In this document: piece by piece, positions 37,771 through 46,585 of the stretch | Layout of the letters: the number at the start of each line of letters is the position of its first letter | How positions within the stretch are numbered: position 1 is the first letter of the stretch | The notes under the pieces: model-generated | Told to the model about the DNA's origin: nothing | Databases searched by the model: none | The model's input: only the letters and a program-made list of their open reading frames with translations | DNA from: Flagellimonas hymeniacidonis | GTDB lineage: Bacteria; Bacteroidota; Bacteroidia; Flavobacteriales; Flavobacteriaceae | Length of the DNA stretch: 64,000 nucleotides | Direction: 5' to 3' | Assembly (NCBI RefSeq): GCF_008040165.1 | Contig: NZ_VRUR01000001.1 | Span: 58,053 to 122,052, forward strand | Translations under genes and position numbers: made by a program

Positions 37771-38525
37771 CAGAAAAAGTAAAAATATTCTTGGATTCGG
37801 ATACGCTAGAGAAGTACCTTTTGGGAGATACCACAAAGGAAGAAGCTCTAAAAGCGGAAAGATATATTGCCATGTATCCTGAAGTAAGGGAAACCTACAA
37901 TCTACTTCAAGATAATTTGGAGGCTTACGCTAAAATGTATGCTAGGGCAACACCTGAAGGCCTCAAAGAAATTATTTTGTATAGCGCCCGCAAAGAAAAA
38001 GCGATCAGCAGACGTTTCCTTCGTTATGCTGTTGCAGCAAGTGTCGCCATCATGATATTTGCAGGGTCCTCGTATGTCTTCTGGAACCAAAATAAAACCC
38101 TTCAAGAAGAAAATACTATGGTGACCAACCAAATAAAGTTTTTGAAGGAAGACATGAAAAATCAGCTGGAGGATGTAAGAAACCAGTTTATTGTGCTCAA
38201 CAATCCAGATACAAAGAGATATAATGTAAGAGGCAAAATGGAGGCAAAAGAGCTTAAAGCAGTAGCCTACATCAACCCTGTTAAAAAATTATCTTATATC
38301 AATGTAAGCAATGTACCTAACCTACCTGAAAACAAATGTTTCCAAATGTGGGCAGAAGTAAACGGTGAGTTGGTGAATTTAGGTGTTATCAAACAATTGG
38401 ATAACAAGGATAATCTTTTGGCATTGCCTTACGCCGAAAACGCCATTGGTTACATCACTATTGAACCCGAAGGAGGAAACACTGCCCCTACCGTTCAAAA
38501 TATTGTAGCAAACATCAACTATTAA
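37767..38525 (+). CDS. Transmembrane anti-sigma factor (RskA-like)
   Basis: 252 residues. Cytoplasmic N-terminal part with a zinc-free anti-sigma helix bundle (1-80), a single membrane helix at about 87-105, a coiled-coil stretch (108-141) and an extracytoplasmic RskA domain (about 150-250) with NVPNLPENKCFQMWAEV and an IEPEGG motif. It should hold the preceding sigma factor inactive until a periplasmic cue triggers release. Confidence 0.88.
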   Translation: MTEKVKIFLDSDTLEKYLLGDTTKEEALKAERYIAMYPEVRETYNLLQDNLEAYAKMYARATPEGLKEIILYSARKEKAISRRFLRYAVAASVAIMIFAGSSYVFWNQNKTLQEENTMVTNQIKFLKEDMKNQLEDVRNQFIVLNNPDTKRYNVRGKMEAKELKAVAYINPVKKLSYINVSNVPNLPENKCFQMWAEVNGELVNLGVIKQLDNKDNLLALPYAENAIGYITIEPEGGNTAPTVQNIVANINY

Positions 38526-38576
38526 GGGTTATATCTAAAGTCTCCTTAAACTTCATATCCTTAGACAGGTATTTTG

Positions 38577-38584
38577 TAACTTTG
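38577..38584 (+). promoter_or_regulatory. -7 promoter box for the Cys-rich small protein
   Basis: TAACTTTG matches TAnnTTTG exactly, 15 bases before the ATG at 38600. It also rules out the longer frame starting at 38582, which begins inside the box. Confidence 0.55.
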
Positions 38585-38599
38585 TCCAAAATTTGGAAT

Positions 38600-38809
38600 A
38601 TGAAGTTAGCGCTATTAACCATTGGTCTCTTAGGACTTGCTTTTGCAGGAATAGCAATTAAAATATGGTCTAAAAAAGACGGTAAATTTGCTGGCACCTG
38701 TGCAAGCCAGAATCCATACCTAAATAAAGAAGGTGAAGCCTGCGGTTTTTGCGGAAAACTTCCATCTGAGCAAGACTGTAAAAAAGACTCCGTTCCAGAG
38801 TTACAATAA
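38600..38809 (+). CDS. Small Cys-rich membrane or secreted protein
   Basis: 69 residues. N-terminal hydrophobic helix (about 3-22) followed by KIWSKKDGK, so either a signal anchor or an uncleaved leader. The outside part has four cysteines, C34, C48, C51 and C60, with CGFCG in the middle, which could bind a metal or form disulfides. No function is known to me. It lies between a sigma/anti-sigma pair and a third sigma gene, but has its own promoter box. Confidence 0.65.
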   Translation: MKLALLTIGLLGLAFAGIAIKIWSKKDGKFAGTCASQNPYLNKEGEACGFCGKLPSEQDCKKDSVPELQ

Positions 38810-38844
38810 CTCATTTATTAAAACCACCCTGCAAAATCACGTTT

Positions 38845-39405
38845 TTGAATAAAACTGAGCAGTCAATAAAAGAGCATATAAAGAAGGCAAAAGATGGAAA
38901 TCAAATTGCCTTTAGCATTCTATTGAATACTTTTTGGAATGATGTTTATGGTTTTCAACTTACAAGGACCAAAAACGAGAACGATGCGGAAGACATCACC
39001 ATTAGAACTTTTTCAAAAGCATTTGATAAGATAAATTCCTATGATGAGGCCTATGAATTTAAAACATGGCTTATCACTATTTCCAAAAACCTACATGTAG
39101 ACCTTATCAGGAAGAGAAAAAGGAGCCTTTTAGACGATATGGACAGCGACGGGGACGAGGTGAAAAAGGTTTTGGACGAAACACCTTCAGCAGAGGATCA
39201 GTTGATCATAGAACAAAATCTCGCCAATCTTTTACAGCACATCAAAAAATTAAAACCTCATTACCAAAAAGTAATTAATCTTCGTTATTTCAATGAGTTA
39301 AGCTATGCCGAAATTGCAAAGCAACTCAACGAACCTGTAAACAACATCAAAGTAAAACTGCTACGCGCCAAAAAGCTTTTAGCAGAGATTATTGAAAAAA
39401 AGTGA
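38845..39405 (+). CDS. ECF RNA polymerase sigma factor
   Basis: 186 residues. Region 2 at about 20-95 (ENDAEDITIRTFSKAFDKI, then EFKTWLITISKNLHVDLIRKRKR) and region 4 at about 125-180 (RYFNELSYAEIAKQLNEP). The start is TTG at 38845, the only start before the conserved part. No anti-sigma gene follows; lipA comes next with its own promoter box. It is a separate lineage from the sigma factor at 37204. Confidence 0.9.
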   Translation: MNKTEQSIKEHIKKAKDGNQIAFSILLNTFWNDVYGFQLTRTKNENDAEDITIRTFSKAFDKINSYDEAYEFKTWLITISKNLHVDLIRKRKRSLLDDMDSDGDEVKKVLDETPSAEDQLIIEQNLANLLQHIKKLKPHYQKVINLRYFNELSYAEIAKQLNEPVNNIKVKLLRAKKLLAEIIEKK

Positions 39406-39440
39406 CATAATCTTCATCCGAGGTTTCCTTCCCAGTTTCG

Positions 39441-39448
39441 TATCTTTG
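39441..39448 (+). promoter_or_regulatory. -7 promoter box for lipA
   Basis: TATCTTTG matches TAnnTTTG exactly and lies 17 bases before the lipA ATG at 39466. No TTG box was found at the usual distance. Confidence 0.55.
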
Positions 39449-39465
39449 TACCTCAAATTTTTCAT

Positions 39466-40341
39466 ATGAGCACAACTGCTGTTGACAATGTTCTACCACC
39501 AAAAGGAAAACCAAAATGGCTTAGGGTAAAACTCCCAACTGGGAAAAAGTATACCCAACTTAGAGGTCTTGTGGATAAATATGATTTGCATACTATTTGC
39601 ACCTCCGGAAGCTGTCCTAATATGGGAGAATGTTGGGGGGAAGGAACTGCAACATTTATGATCCTCGGCAATATTTGCACCCGCTCATGCGGTTTTTGTG
39701 GTGTAAAAACAGGAAGACCTGAGAGCGTGGACTGGGCAGAACCAGAAAAAGTGGCGCGTTCCATTAAAATAATGGGAATAAAACATGCTGTGGTTACCTC
39801 CGTTGATCGAGATGACCTAAAGGATATGGGATCCATTATCTGGGCAGAGACAGTGAAAGCAATTCGTAGAATGAATCCAGAAACAACTTTGGAAACACTT
39901 ATTCCAGATTTTCAAGGGGTAGAAACGCATTTAGACCGAATTTTAGAAGTAGCCCCAGAGGTAATCTCACATAACATGGAAACTGTAAAGAGATTGACCA
40001 GGGAAGTACGCATACAGGCCAAATATGAAAGAAGTTTGGAAGTACTGTCCTATTTAAAGCAAAATGGTACAAACCGGACCAAATCTGGTATTATGCTTGG
40101 ACTGGGGGAGTTGGAAGAGGAAGTCATCAACACCATGGAAGATCTTAGAAAAGCAGAAGTCGATGTTGTCACCATTGGCCAATATCTACAACCCTCCAAA
40201 AAGCATTTGCCCGTAAAAGAATTTATTCTTCCAGAACAATTTAAAAAGTATGAAGAAATAGGCCTTAAAATGGGCTTTAGGCACGTAGAAAGTGGTGCAT
40301 TGGTGCGATCTTCATATAAAGCTCACAAGCATATTCATTAG
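39466..40341 (+). CDS. lipA: Lipoyl synthase
   Basis: 291 residues. Radical SAM enzyme that inserts two sulfurs into octanoyl groups on lipoyl domains. The auxiliary cluster cysteines are C45, C50 and C56 ([12 protein letters not shown]); the radical SAM cluster is C71, C75 and C78 (CTRSCGFC). The C-terminal RSSYKA serine motif that ligates the auxiliary cluster is present. The gap gene starts 28 bases after the stop. Confidence 0.96.
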   Translation: MSTTAVDNVLPPKGKPKWLRVKLPTGKKYTQLRGLVDKYDLHTICTSGSCPNMGECWGEGTATFMILGNICTRSCGFCGVKTGRPESVDWAEPEKVARSIKIMGIKHAVVTSVDRDDLKDMGSIIWAETVKAIRRMNPETTLETLIPDFQGVETHLDRILEVAPEVISHNMETVKRLTREVRIQAKYERSLEVLSYLKQNGTNRTKSGIMLGLGELEEEVINTMEDLRKAEVDVVTIGQYLQPSKKHLPVKEFILPEQFKKYEEIGLKMGFRHVESGALVRSSYKAHKHIH

Positions 40342-40369
40342 CCAAACACGCTATTTATCCTTTTATTCA

Positions 40370-41380
40370 ATGAAGCATGTTAATATCGGCATAAATGGTT
40401 TCGGACGTATTGGAAGAACGCTATTTAGGTTGCTTCAGGCACATTCCAACATAAATGTAGTTGCCATAAACGACCTTACAGATGCCAAAACACTTGCCCA
40501 TCTCCTAAAATATGATAGTATCCATGGTCCTCTCAACGCAGAGATAACGTCTACCAAGAACCAAATTAGTATCAACGGTAAAAAGGTGCATATCCTAAAC
40601 CAGGATAATCCTCAGCAAATAGACTGGAGCACGTACAATGTGGATATCGTGGTTGAAGCTTCGGGAAAATTTAAAACCAGGGAATCCCTTACGCATCACC
40701 TAAAAAATGGAGCAAAAAAGGTAATCCTATCCGTTCCACCCGATGAGGAGGATATTAAAATGGTGGTAATGGGCGTAAATGAAGAGCAAATTGCAAAAGA
40801 CGATGATATCATCTCCAATGCCTCTTGCACCACCAATAATGCTGCACCCATGATCAAAGTAATCAATGAGCTATGCGGTATTGAGCAAGCCTACATTACC
40901 ACGGTGCATTCCTATACTTCGGATCAAAGTTTGCACGATAGGCCACATCGGGATTTAAGAAGGTCCAGGGCAGCTAGTCAATCCATAATACCAACAACCA
41001 CAGGGGCTGCTAAAGCACTTACGCGAATTTTTCCGGAACTATCAGATGTCATTGGAGGATGTGGCATTCGTGTTCCCGTACCTAACGGTTCACTAACCGA
41101 TATCACGTTCAATGTTAAAAAAGAGACCTCTATTGAAGAAATTAACCATACTTTTGAACATTACGCCAATAATCAGCTTAAAAACGTACTGCATTATACC
41201 GAAGACCCTATTGTTTCCATTGATATAAACAATAGTTGTTATTCTTGTACGTTTGATTCTTTAATGACCTCCGTTATTGGAAAAATGGTGAAAATCATCG
41301 GATGGTATGATAATGAGACTGGATATTGCTCCAGAATTGTCGATTTAATAGCTTTGTTTATAAAGAAAAACTACGTTTGA
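40370..41380 (+). CDS. gap: Glyceraldehyde-3-phosphate dehydrogenase, type I
   Basis: 336 residues from the ATG at 40370; the open frame upstream to 40292 runs through lipA. NAD-binding GINGFGRIGR (7-16), catalytic C153 in SNASCTTNN and H180. The usual second cysteine of SCTTNC is Asn here. The region SVPPDEEDI replaces the more common SAPAKD. The reaction is G3P to 1,3-bisphosphoglycerate in glycolysis or the reverse. The next gene, a hybrid kinase, starts four bases before its stop. Confidence 0.93.
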   Translation: MKHVNIGINGFGRIGRTLFRLLQAHSNINVVAINDLTDAKTLAHLLKYDSIHGPLNAEITSTKNQISINGKKVHILNQDNPQQIDWSTYNVDIVVEASGKFKTRESLTHHLKNGAKKVILSVPPDEEDIKMVVMGVNEEQIAKDDDIISNASCTTNNAAPMIKVINELCGIEQAYITTVHSYTSDQSLHDRPHRDLRRSRAASQSIIPTTTGAAKALTRIFPELSDVIGGCGIRVPVPNGSLTDITFNVKKETSIEEINHTFEHYANNQLKNVLHYTEDPIVSIDINNSCYSCTFDSLMTSVIGKMVKIIGWYDNETGYCSRIVDLIALFIKKNYV

Positions 41381-43599
41381 CATCAAATACCATATATAAA
41401 AGTGCGTGCAACGCAAAATTACTTGTGTTGTTACTTTTTTTATGCTCATACATTACGTTTGGACAAAGTGATGTTAGCTCTGCAGCAAAAGTACAAGCCA
41501 TCTTTGACCAGTTCATGTCATACAGGCATCAAAATAAGGTTGACAAAGCCCTGGAAACTCTTGATCAAGCTGCTGAAATAGCCGAAAACAATGAAGATGC
41601 CAAACTGTTATTAGATACCTATCACCAATATGCACGTATATTTTTAGAAGAAGGAGACCGAGAAACTACTGTTTTCTATTGGGATAGGGCCAGTATTCTA
41701 CTAAAAGACCTTTCCTATTCCTATGGTCAGGCTTTTCACAATTATCTAGAGGCTGCAATACGTTTTGATGAAGGCAACAATTTTCAATCTTTAAAACTTT
41801 TGGAAGAATCCAGAAAGTTGAGCAACAACAGAAACTTAAGCAACAACATTCTACTGTTAGAAGCCTACATCTTCACCAACATTGAGAAGTATGAAGACGC
41901 AATAAAGAACCTGCATGCACTTATTGTCAATTCAGATGATAAAGAAAGGGCATATTTGGCCACAAAAGCCAATCTACAGTTGGCAAAAATAAGTTTGGAA
42001 CTCGATGACCTTGAAGAAGGGATAATTCATTCCAAAGCAGCTTTGGAACTGGCCGAAAAGCATGGGTTTTTCAAGGAAATAAAAACAGCCCACGAAAGGC
42101 TTTCCATTATTTATGAAAAAACGGGAAGTTTTGATGAGTCACTTCGTTTCAAGAAAAATCTTGAACAAATCAAGGATTCCATCTTTAATATCGAAAAAGT
42201 AAAATTAGAGGCAAAAACTGCAGACAAGATTAGGTTTGAGCATCAAATGAATGAGATCAATAAGCTAACGGCTAAAAATGAAGAGCTCAGCGAATCCAAA
42301 AGTCGTTCGGAAATCACTTTGATACTGACCTCAGCATTTTTGACCATTATATCGCTATTAGCTGTGTCACTTTTTAGAAACAACCAAATCAAGCTTAAAA
42401 CAAACGATTTACTATACACAAAGAACAAAGAATTGGAGTTGGCAAGAGATTCTGCAGTTTCTGCAATGGAAGCAAAAACCAACTTTTTGTCAACTGTTAC
42501 CCATGAACTTAGGACGCCATTATATGCAGTTACTGGATTAACGCACTTGCTTTTAGAAGAAAACCCGTCTGAACATCAAAAAGAGCATTTAAAATCTTTA
42601 AAATTTTCAGGAGATTACTTACTGAATTTCATCAATGATATTCTTCAAATAAATAAAATAGATGCAGACAAACTTGAGCCGTTAAACATTGAGTTTAAGT
42701 TGCAGAAGGTTCTTGCAGATGTGGTTGATTCTTTACAACAGAATGCAAGTGAAAATAATACCAGTTTGATTCTTGATTACGACCCCAACATTCCACAGCA
42801 TCTTTTGGGAGACCCTATTAAAATATCCCAAATCTTCATGAATTTGGTTGGGAATGCTCTAAAATTTACTAAAGATGGCAAAGTTGAGGTTATTGCCAAA
42901 CTGCTGAAAAAAGATGAAGACGATGTTAAACTGTACTTTGAAGTAAAAGATAACGGAATAGGTATTTCTGAAGATCAACAAAAGAATATTTTTGACAGTT
43001 TCGAACAAGGGTCTGTTCAAATTAACAGGGAATATGGTGGAACTGGTTTAGGACTTACTATTGTAAAGAGCTTACTCGGTCTTTTCAATAGTAAAATCCA
43101 TTTAGAAAGTGAATTGGAGCACGGTAGTTCTTTCTTTTTCGAAATGGACCTTAAATCTGATACCAATGCGCTAGAAGAGATTTCCTTTGAAATTGATCCA
43201 GAGGAGTTTGAATTTAAAGGCCTGCATGTTTTAATTGTGGAGGATAACAAGATCAACCAGGTTATCACCAAAAAAATGCTTACCAAAAAAGAAATTACTT
43301 GTGACATTGCCAATAACGGTAATGAAGCCATTGATTTGGCCAAGTCCAACACATACGATGCTATATTAATGGACATTCATATGCCGGGAATCAGTGGTGA
43401 AGAAGCCACACGTCAAATACGAAAGTTTGATGAGGAAATTCCAATTATTGCCTTAACGGCTATTTCCTTGGATGATAGTTTGGATAGTTTTTATGAAGCC
43501 GGTTGTAATGATGTGGTCACCAAACCCTTTAAACCAGAGGTTTTCTATCAGAAGATTGGCGAAAATATCTTCAAAAGCAAAATGGAAGGTCAAGTCTAA
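41377..43599 (+). CDS. Hybrid sensor histidine kinase/response regulator with TPR sensor
   Basis: 740 residues from the TTG at 41377, whose TTGA overlaps the gap stop; a signal peptide follows at once and no ATG is available. Periplasmic TPR-like helices at about 40-265, coiled coil to 310, membrane helix 312-333. HisKA with H376 (THELRTP), HATPase with N box (489-498), G1 DNGIG (525-529) and G2 GGTGLGL (554-560). A C-terminal receiver at about 616-735 has phosphoacceptor D666. There is no DNA-binding domain, so it needs a downstream partner. Its stop interlocks with the lpxK stop. Confidence 0.92.
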   Translation: MTSNTIYKSACNAKLLVLLLFLCSYITFGQSDVSSAAKVQAIFDQFMSYRHQNKVDKALETLDQAAEIAENNEDAKLLLDTYHQYARIFLEEGDRETTVFYWDRASILLKDLSYSYGQAFHNYLEAAIRFDEGNNFQSLKLLEESRKLSNNRNLSNNILLLEAYIFTNIEKYEDAIKNLHALIVNSDDKERAYLATKANLQLAKISLELDDLEEGIIHSKAALELAEKHGFFKEIKTAHERLSIIYEKTGSFDESLRFKKNLEQIKDSIFNIEKVKLEAKTADKIRFEHQMNEINKLTAKNEELSESKSRSEITLILTSAFLTIISLLAVSLFRNNQIKLKTNDLLYTKNKELELARDSAVSAMEAKTNFLSTVTHELRTPLYAVTGLTHLLLEENPSEHQKEHLKSLKFSGDYLLNFINDILQINKIDADKLEPLNIEFKLQKVLADVVDSLQQNASENNTSLILDYDPNIPQHLLGDPIKISQIFMNLVGNALKFTKDGKVEVIAKLLKKDEDDVKLYFEVKDNGIGISEDQQKNIFDSFEQGSVQINREYGGTGLGLTIVKSLLGLFNSKIHLESELEHGSSFFFEMDLKSDTNALEEISFEIDPEEFEFKGLHVLIVEDNKINQVITKKMLTKKEITCDIANNGNEAIDLAKSNTYDAILMDIHMPGISGEEATRQIRKFDEEIPIIALTAISLDDSLDSFYEAGCNDVVTKPFKPEVFYQKIGENIFKSKMEGQV

Positions 43600-44591
43600 A
43601 GCAGCGAGGTAACCGCTTGCTTTAAAATTTCATGATCAGCAACATCAAAATCGTGCTCCACTTCTAAATAGTATAGATTTTCCAGTTTACCCTTTAACCG
43701 TGCAAAATCCTTTTCAGTAGTCAATACAAGCTCAAAATCCTTAAATCGGGCTATTTCTTGTTCAGAAAAGTAATGATGGTCGCCATATTCGAAATGTTGA
43801 AATTGAAGCCCTAGTCCCTCTAGATGCTGCACCAACGGTTTAGGTGAGGCAATTCCAGTAACCAAAGCAATCTTTTTTTCATCCAAGTTGGATAAGCTTA
43901 TACTTTCATGGGAGTTTTTGAATACCTCAGAATATTTTAAGCTGCAAAAAAGTACATCCTGACCCGGCAATGGCTTTAACTTCTTTAAAACCATTTCTTT
44001 TTCTGTATTGGACAAATCTTTCGGACATTTGGTGACAATTATCAAATTCGCCCTTTTTGCCTCCAATCTACTATCCCTTAAATCTCCAGTTGGCAAATAC
44101 CAATCATCCACATACAATCTATCATATGCGGTCAACAAAATCGATATACTTGGTTTTACCTTTCTATGCTGAAATGCATCGTCCAAAAGAATAATATCTG
44201 GCTTGATCATTTTTTCAAGCGTTGTAATTCCGTTTCTTCTATCGGCATCTACCGCCAATGCAGTTTCTGGAAATTTTCTAAACATTTGAAAAGGCTCATC
44301 TCCCAAATCCTCAACAGTACTCTTGGAATCAGCAAGCAAAAACCCTTTCGATTTTCTTTTGTATCCCCTGCTCAATACAGCAGTTTTATGGCCTTTTAGT
44401 AATCTAATCAAATACTCCACCATTGGGGTCTTTCCGGTACCTCCAACGCTAAGATTTCCAACGCAAATGGTTGGAGTTTTATAGGAAATGGATGAAAAGA
44501 ATCCTTTGTCATAAAAAAAATTCCTTATCACTACCACCAATGCATAGATTAAGGAAAAGGGAAACGCTATTTTGCGAAGCAGTTGTAGCAT
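43596..44591 (-). CDS. lpxK: Tetraacyldisaccharide 4'-kinase
   Basis: 331 residues from the ATG at 44591; the frame opens at 44639 but the ATG matches the usual N-terminus with its membrane-associating helix. The P-loop is SVGGTGKT (48-55). It phosphorylates lipid A disaccharide at the 4' position on the inner leaflet. It stands divergent to the Nif3 gene with a 48-base gap. Confidence 0.94.
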   Translation of the reverse strand: MLQLLRKIAFPFSLIYALVVVIRNFFYDKGFFSSISYKTPTICVGNLSVGGTGKTPMVEYLIRLLKGHKTAVLSRGYKRKSKGFLLADSKSTVEDLGDEPFQMFRKFPETALAVDADRRNGITTLEKMIKPDIILLDDAFQHRKVKPSISILLTAYDRLYVDDWYLPTGDLRDSRLEAKRANLIIVTKCPKDLSNTEKEMVLKKLKPLPGQDVLFCSLKYSEVFKNSHESISLSNLDEKKIALVTGIASPKPLVQHLEGLGLQFQHFEYGDHHYFSEQEIARFKDFELVLTTEKDFARLKGKLENLYYLEVEHDFDVADHEILKQAVTSLL

Positions 44592-44639
44592 TTGACGAAA
44601 ATATAATATTTTATCTTTAGCACTATTAAGAAATACCAA

Positions 44640-45734
44640 ATGACGGTAACGGATATTACAAAAATACTGGAGGAACTAGCTCCATTGGAGCACGCAGAGG
44701 GTTTTGACAATGTTGGATTGTTGGTTGGAAACCCAAATCAAGAAGTGACAGGAATCTTAGTAACGCTGGATACACTGGAAACTGTTGTGGATGAAGCTAT
44801 AAAAAAAAGCTGTAATCTTATTGTTAGTTTTCATCCTATTATTTTTCAAGGGCTTAAAAAACTTACGGGGCGTAATTATGTGGAGCGTACCGTAATTAAA
44901 GCCATAGCAAACAACATTGCTATTTACAGTATGCATACCGCCTTAGACAATAGTAATGTTGGGGTCAATGCTAAAATTTGTGAAGTCTTGGGATTACGCA
45001 ACCCTAAAATCCTTATTCCCAAAAAAGGGACGATTAAAAAATTGACCACTTATGTTCCCATTGAAAAAGCTGACGCTGTAAAATCGGAACTGTTTAAAGC
45101 AGGTGCAGGTGCCATAGGAAATTATACCAATTGCAGTTTTATAACTGAGGGGCTTGGCAGTTTTAAAGCTGGAGCAGGGACCAGTCCTTCCCTAGGTAAT
45201 GTGGGCGAATTGCACATGGAAAAGGAAGCCCAGATCAACGTTATTTTTTCTTTTGAAAAAGAAAAAAGGATCTTAAATGCGCTTTTTGCGCATCATCCTT
45301 ATGAAGAAGTTGCCTATGAAATCTCCACTTTAGAAAATACCAACCAAGATATTGGTATGGGTATGGTAGGTACACTGGAGATGGAAATGGATGAGAACCC
45401 ATTTCTACAAATGGTAAAGGAAAAGATGAATACCTCAATGATACGGCACTCTCAAATTTTAGGTAAAAAGGTGAAGAAAGTAGCTGTTTTAGGGGGCAGT
45501 GGTGCATTTGCCATTTCAGCAGCCAAAAATGCCAATGCAGATGTTTTTATCACAGCTGATATAAAATACCATCAATTTTACGAGGCTGAAAAACAGTTGA
45601 TCATTGCAGATATTGGGCACTTTGAAACTGAGCAGTTTACAAAAGATTTATTGGTTGATTATCTTATCAAAAAAATTCCTAATTTTGCAATCTCTTTATC
45701 GGAGAGCATAACAAATCCCATCAAGTATTTATAA
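44640..45734 (+). CDS. Nif3-like (DUF34) dinuclear metal-centre protein
   Basis: 364 residues, the long form with a central inserted domain. Metal ligands include H65 (SFHPIIF), H99 and D103 (HTALDN), plus the C-terminal GHFETE motif near 325-335. In some bacteria homologues act as GTP cyclohydrolase I type 2, but most are uncharacterised. The CdsZ-like gene follows after three bases; this pairing is common in Bacteroidota. Confidence 0.9.
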   Translation: MTVTDITKILEELAPLEHAEGFDNVGLLVGNPNQEVTGILVTLDTLETVVDEAIKKSCNLIVSFHPIIFQGLKKLTGRNYVERTVIKAIANNIAIYSMHTALDNSNVGVNAKICEVLGLRNPKILIPKKGTIKKLTTYVPIEKADAVKSELFKAGAGAIGNYTNCSFITEGLGSFKAGAGTSPSLGNVGELHMEKEAQINVIFSFEKEKRILNALFAHHPYEEVAYEISTLENTNQDIGMGMVGTLEMEMDENPFLQMVKEKMNTSMIRHSQILGKKVKKVAVLGGSGAFAISAAKNANADVFITADIKYHQFYEAEKQLIIADIGHFETEQFTKDLLVDYLIKKIPNFAISLSESITNPIKYL

Positions 45735-45737
45735 TTT

Positions 45738-46517
45738 ATGGCGAATAAAAAAGAAAACACCGTGGAGGAAAAATTAAGAGCGTTGTATGATCTGCAACTT
45801 ATTGATTCCAGGGTTGATGAAATACGCAATGTTAGAGGAGAATTACCTCTAGAGGTACAGGACTTGGAAGATGAAGTCCTTGGCCTTAAAACACGTATGG
45901 ACAAGCTGAAGACAGATGTTGAAACGGTAAATTTTGAGATTACCGCCAAGAAAAATCTTATTGAGGAGTCTAAGAACCTCATTAAAAAATATGCTGAGCA
46001 ACAAAAGAATGTTAGAAACAGCCGTGAGTTTAATTCTTTGAGCAAAGAAGTTGAATTCCAGGAATTGGAAATTCAATTGGCAGAAAAGAATATAAAAGAG
46101 TTCAAAGTTCAGATAGAGCAGAAAAAAGAAGTGATTTCTGAAACAAAGGAGAAGTTGTCAGAAAGAGAAGGTCACCTTAAACATAAAAAAGGGGAATTAG
46201 ACGCCATTCTTGCTGAAACTGAAAAAGAAGAAAAAGCACTTCTTAAAAAATCTGAAGAATTTGAGGAAAAAATTGAAGACCGCCTAATACAGGCATACAA
46301 ACGAATCCGCCATAATGTAAAAAATGGTTTGGCCGTAGTAGCCGTAGAAAGAGGTGCTTCAGGTGGTTCATTCTTTACAATACCACCTCAGGTACAGGTT
46401 GAGATTGCGTCAAGAAAGAAAATCATCACTGATGAGCATAGTGGTAGAATCTTGGTAGACCCTCAGTTAGCCGAAGAAGAACAAGAAAGAATGCAAGGAA
46501 TGTTTGCTAAGATATAG
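45738..46517 (+). CDS. CdsZ-like coiled-coil protein with degenerate zinc ribbon
   Basis: 259 residues. Residues 10-185 are an extended coiled coil; the C-terminal end (about 200-245) aligns with the C4 zinc ribbon of this family. Expected cysteines are replaced: Ser208 and Ser211 in GASGGSF, and Asp232 and Ser235 in TDEHSG. The rest of the ribbon, including IPPQ and GRILVDP, is kept, so fold without zinc is likely. It is coupled to the Nif3 gene (three-base gap) and followed by a terminator. Confidence 0.85.
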   Translation: MANKKENTVEEKLRALYDLQLIDSRVDEIRNVRGELPLEVQDLEDEVLGLKTRMDKLKTDVETVNFEITAKKNLIEESKNLIKKYAEQQKNVRNSREFNSLSKEVEFQELEIQLAEKNIKEFKVQIEQKKEVISETKEKLSEREGHLKHKKGELDAILAETEKEEKALLKKSEEFEEKIEDRLIQAYKRIRHNVKNGLAVVAVERGASGGSFFTIPPQVQVEIASRKKIITDEHSGRILVDPQLAEEEQERMQGMFAKI

Positions 46518-46541
46518 TCAGATTCCCTTTCTAAAAATATG

Positions 46542-46566
46542 AAGCCACCTTTTAGGTGGCTTTTTT
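46542..46566 (+). terminator. Terminator after the Nif3/CdsZ-like pair
   Basis: A nine-base perfect stem (AAGCCACCT / AGGTGGCTT) with a TTT loop followed by a six-T run. It begins 25 bases after the stop at 46517 and sits just past the end of the convergent KMO gene, so it may also slow that transcript. Confidence 0.85.
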
Positions 46567-46585
46567 ATTTCTTTTAAATGAAAAT

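Noticed and set aside
40292..40369. N-terminal extension of gap
   Set aside because: It overlaps lipA and precedes the conserved GINGFGRIG start by an unusual 26 residues.
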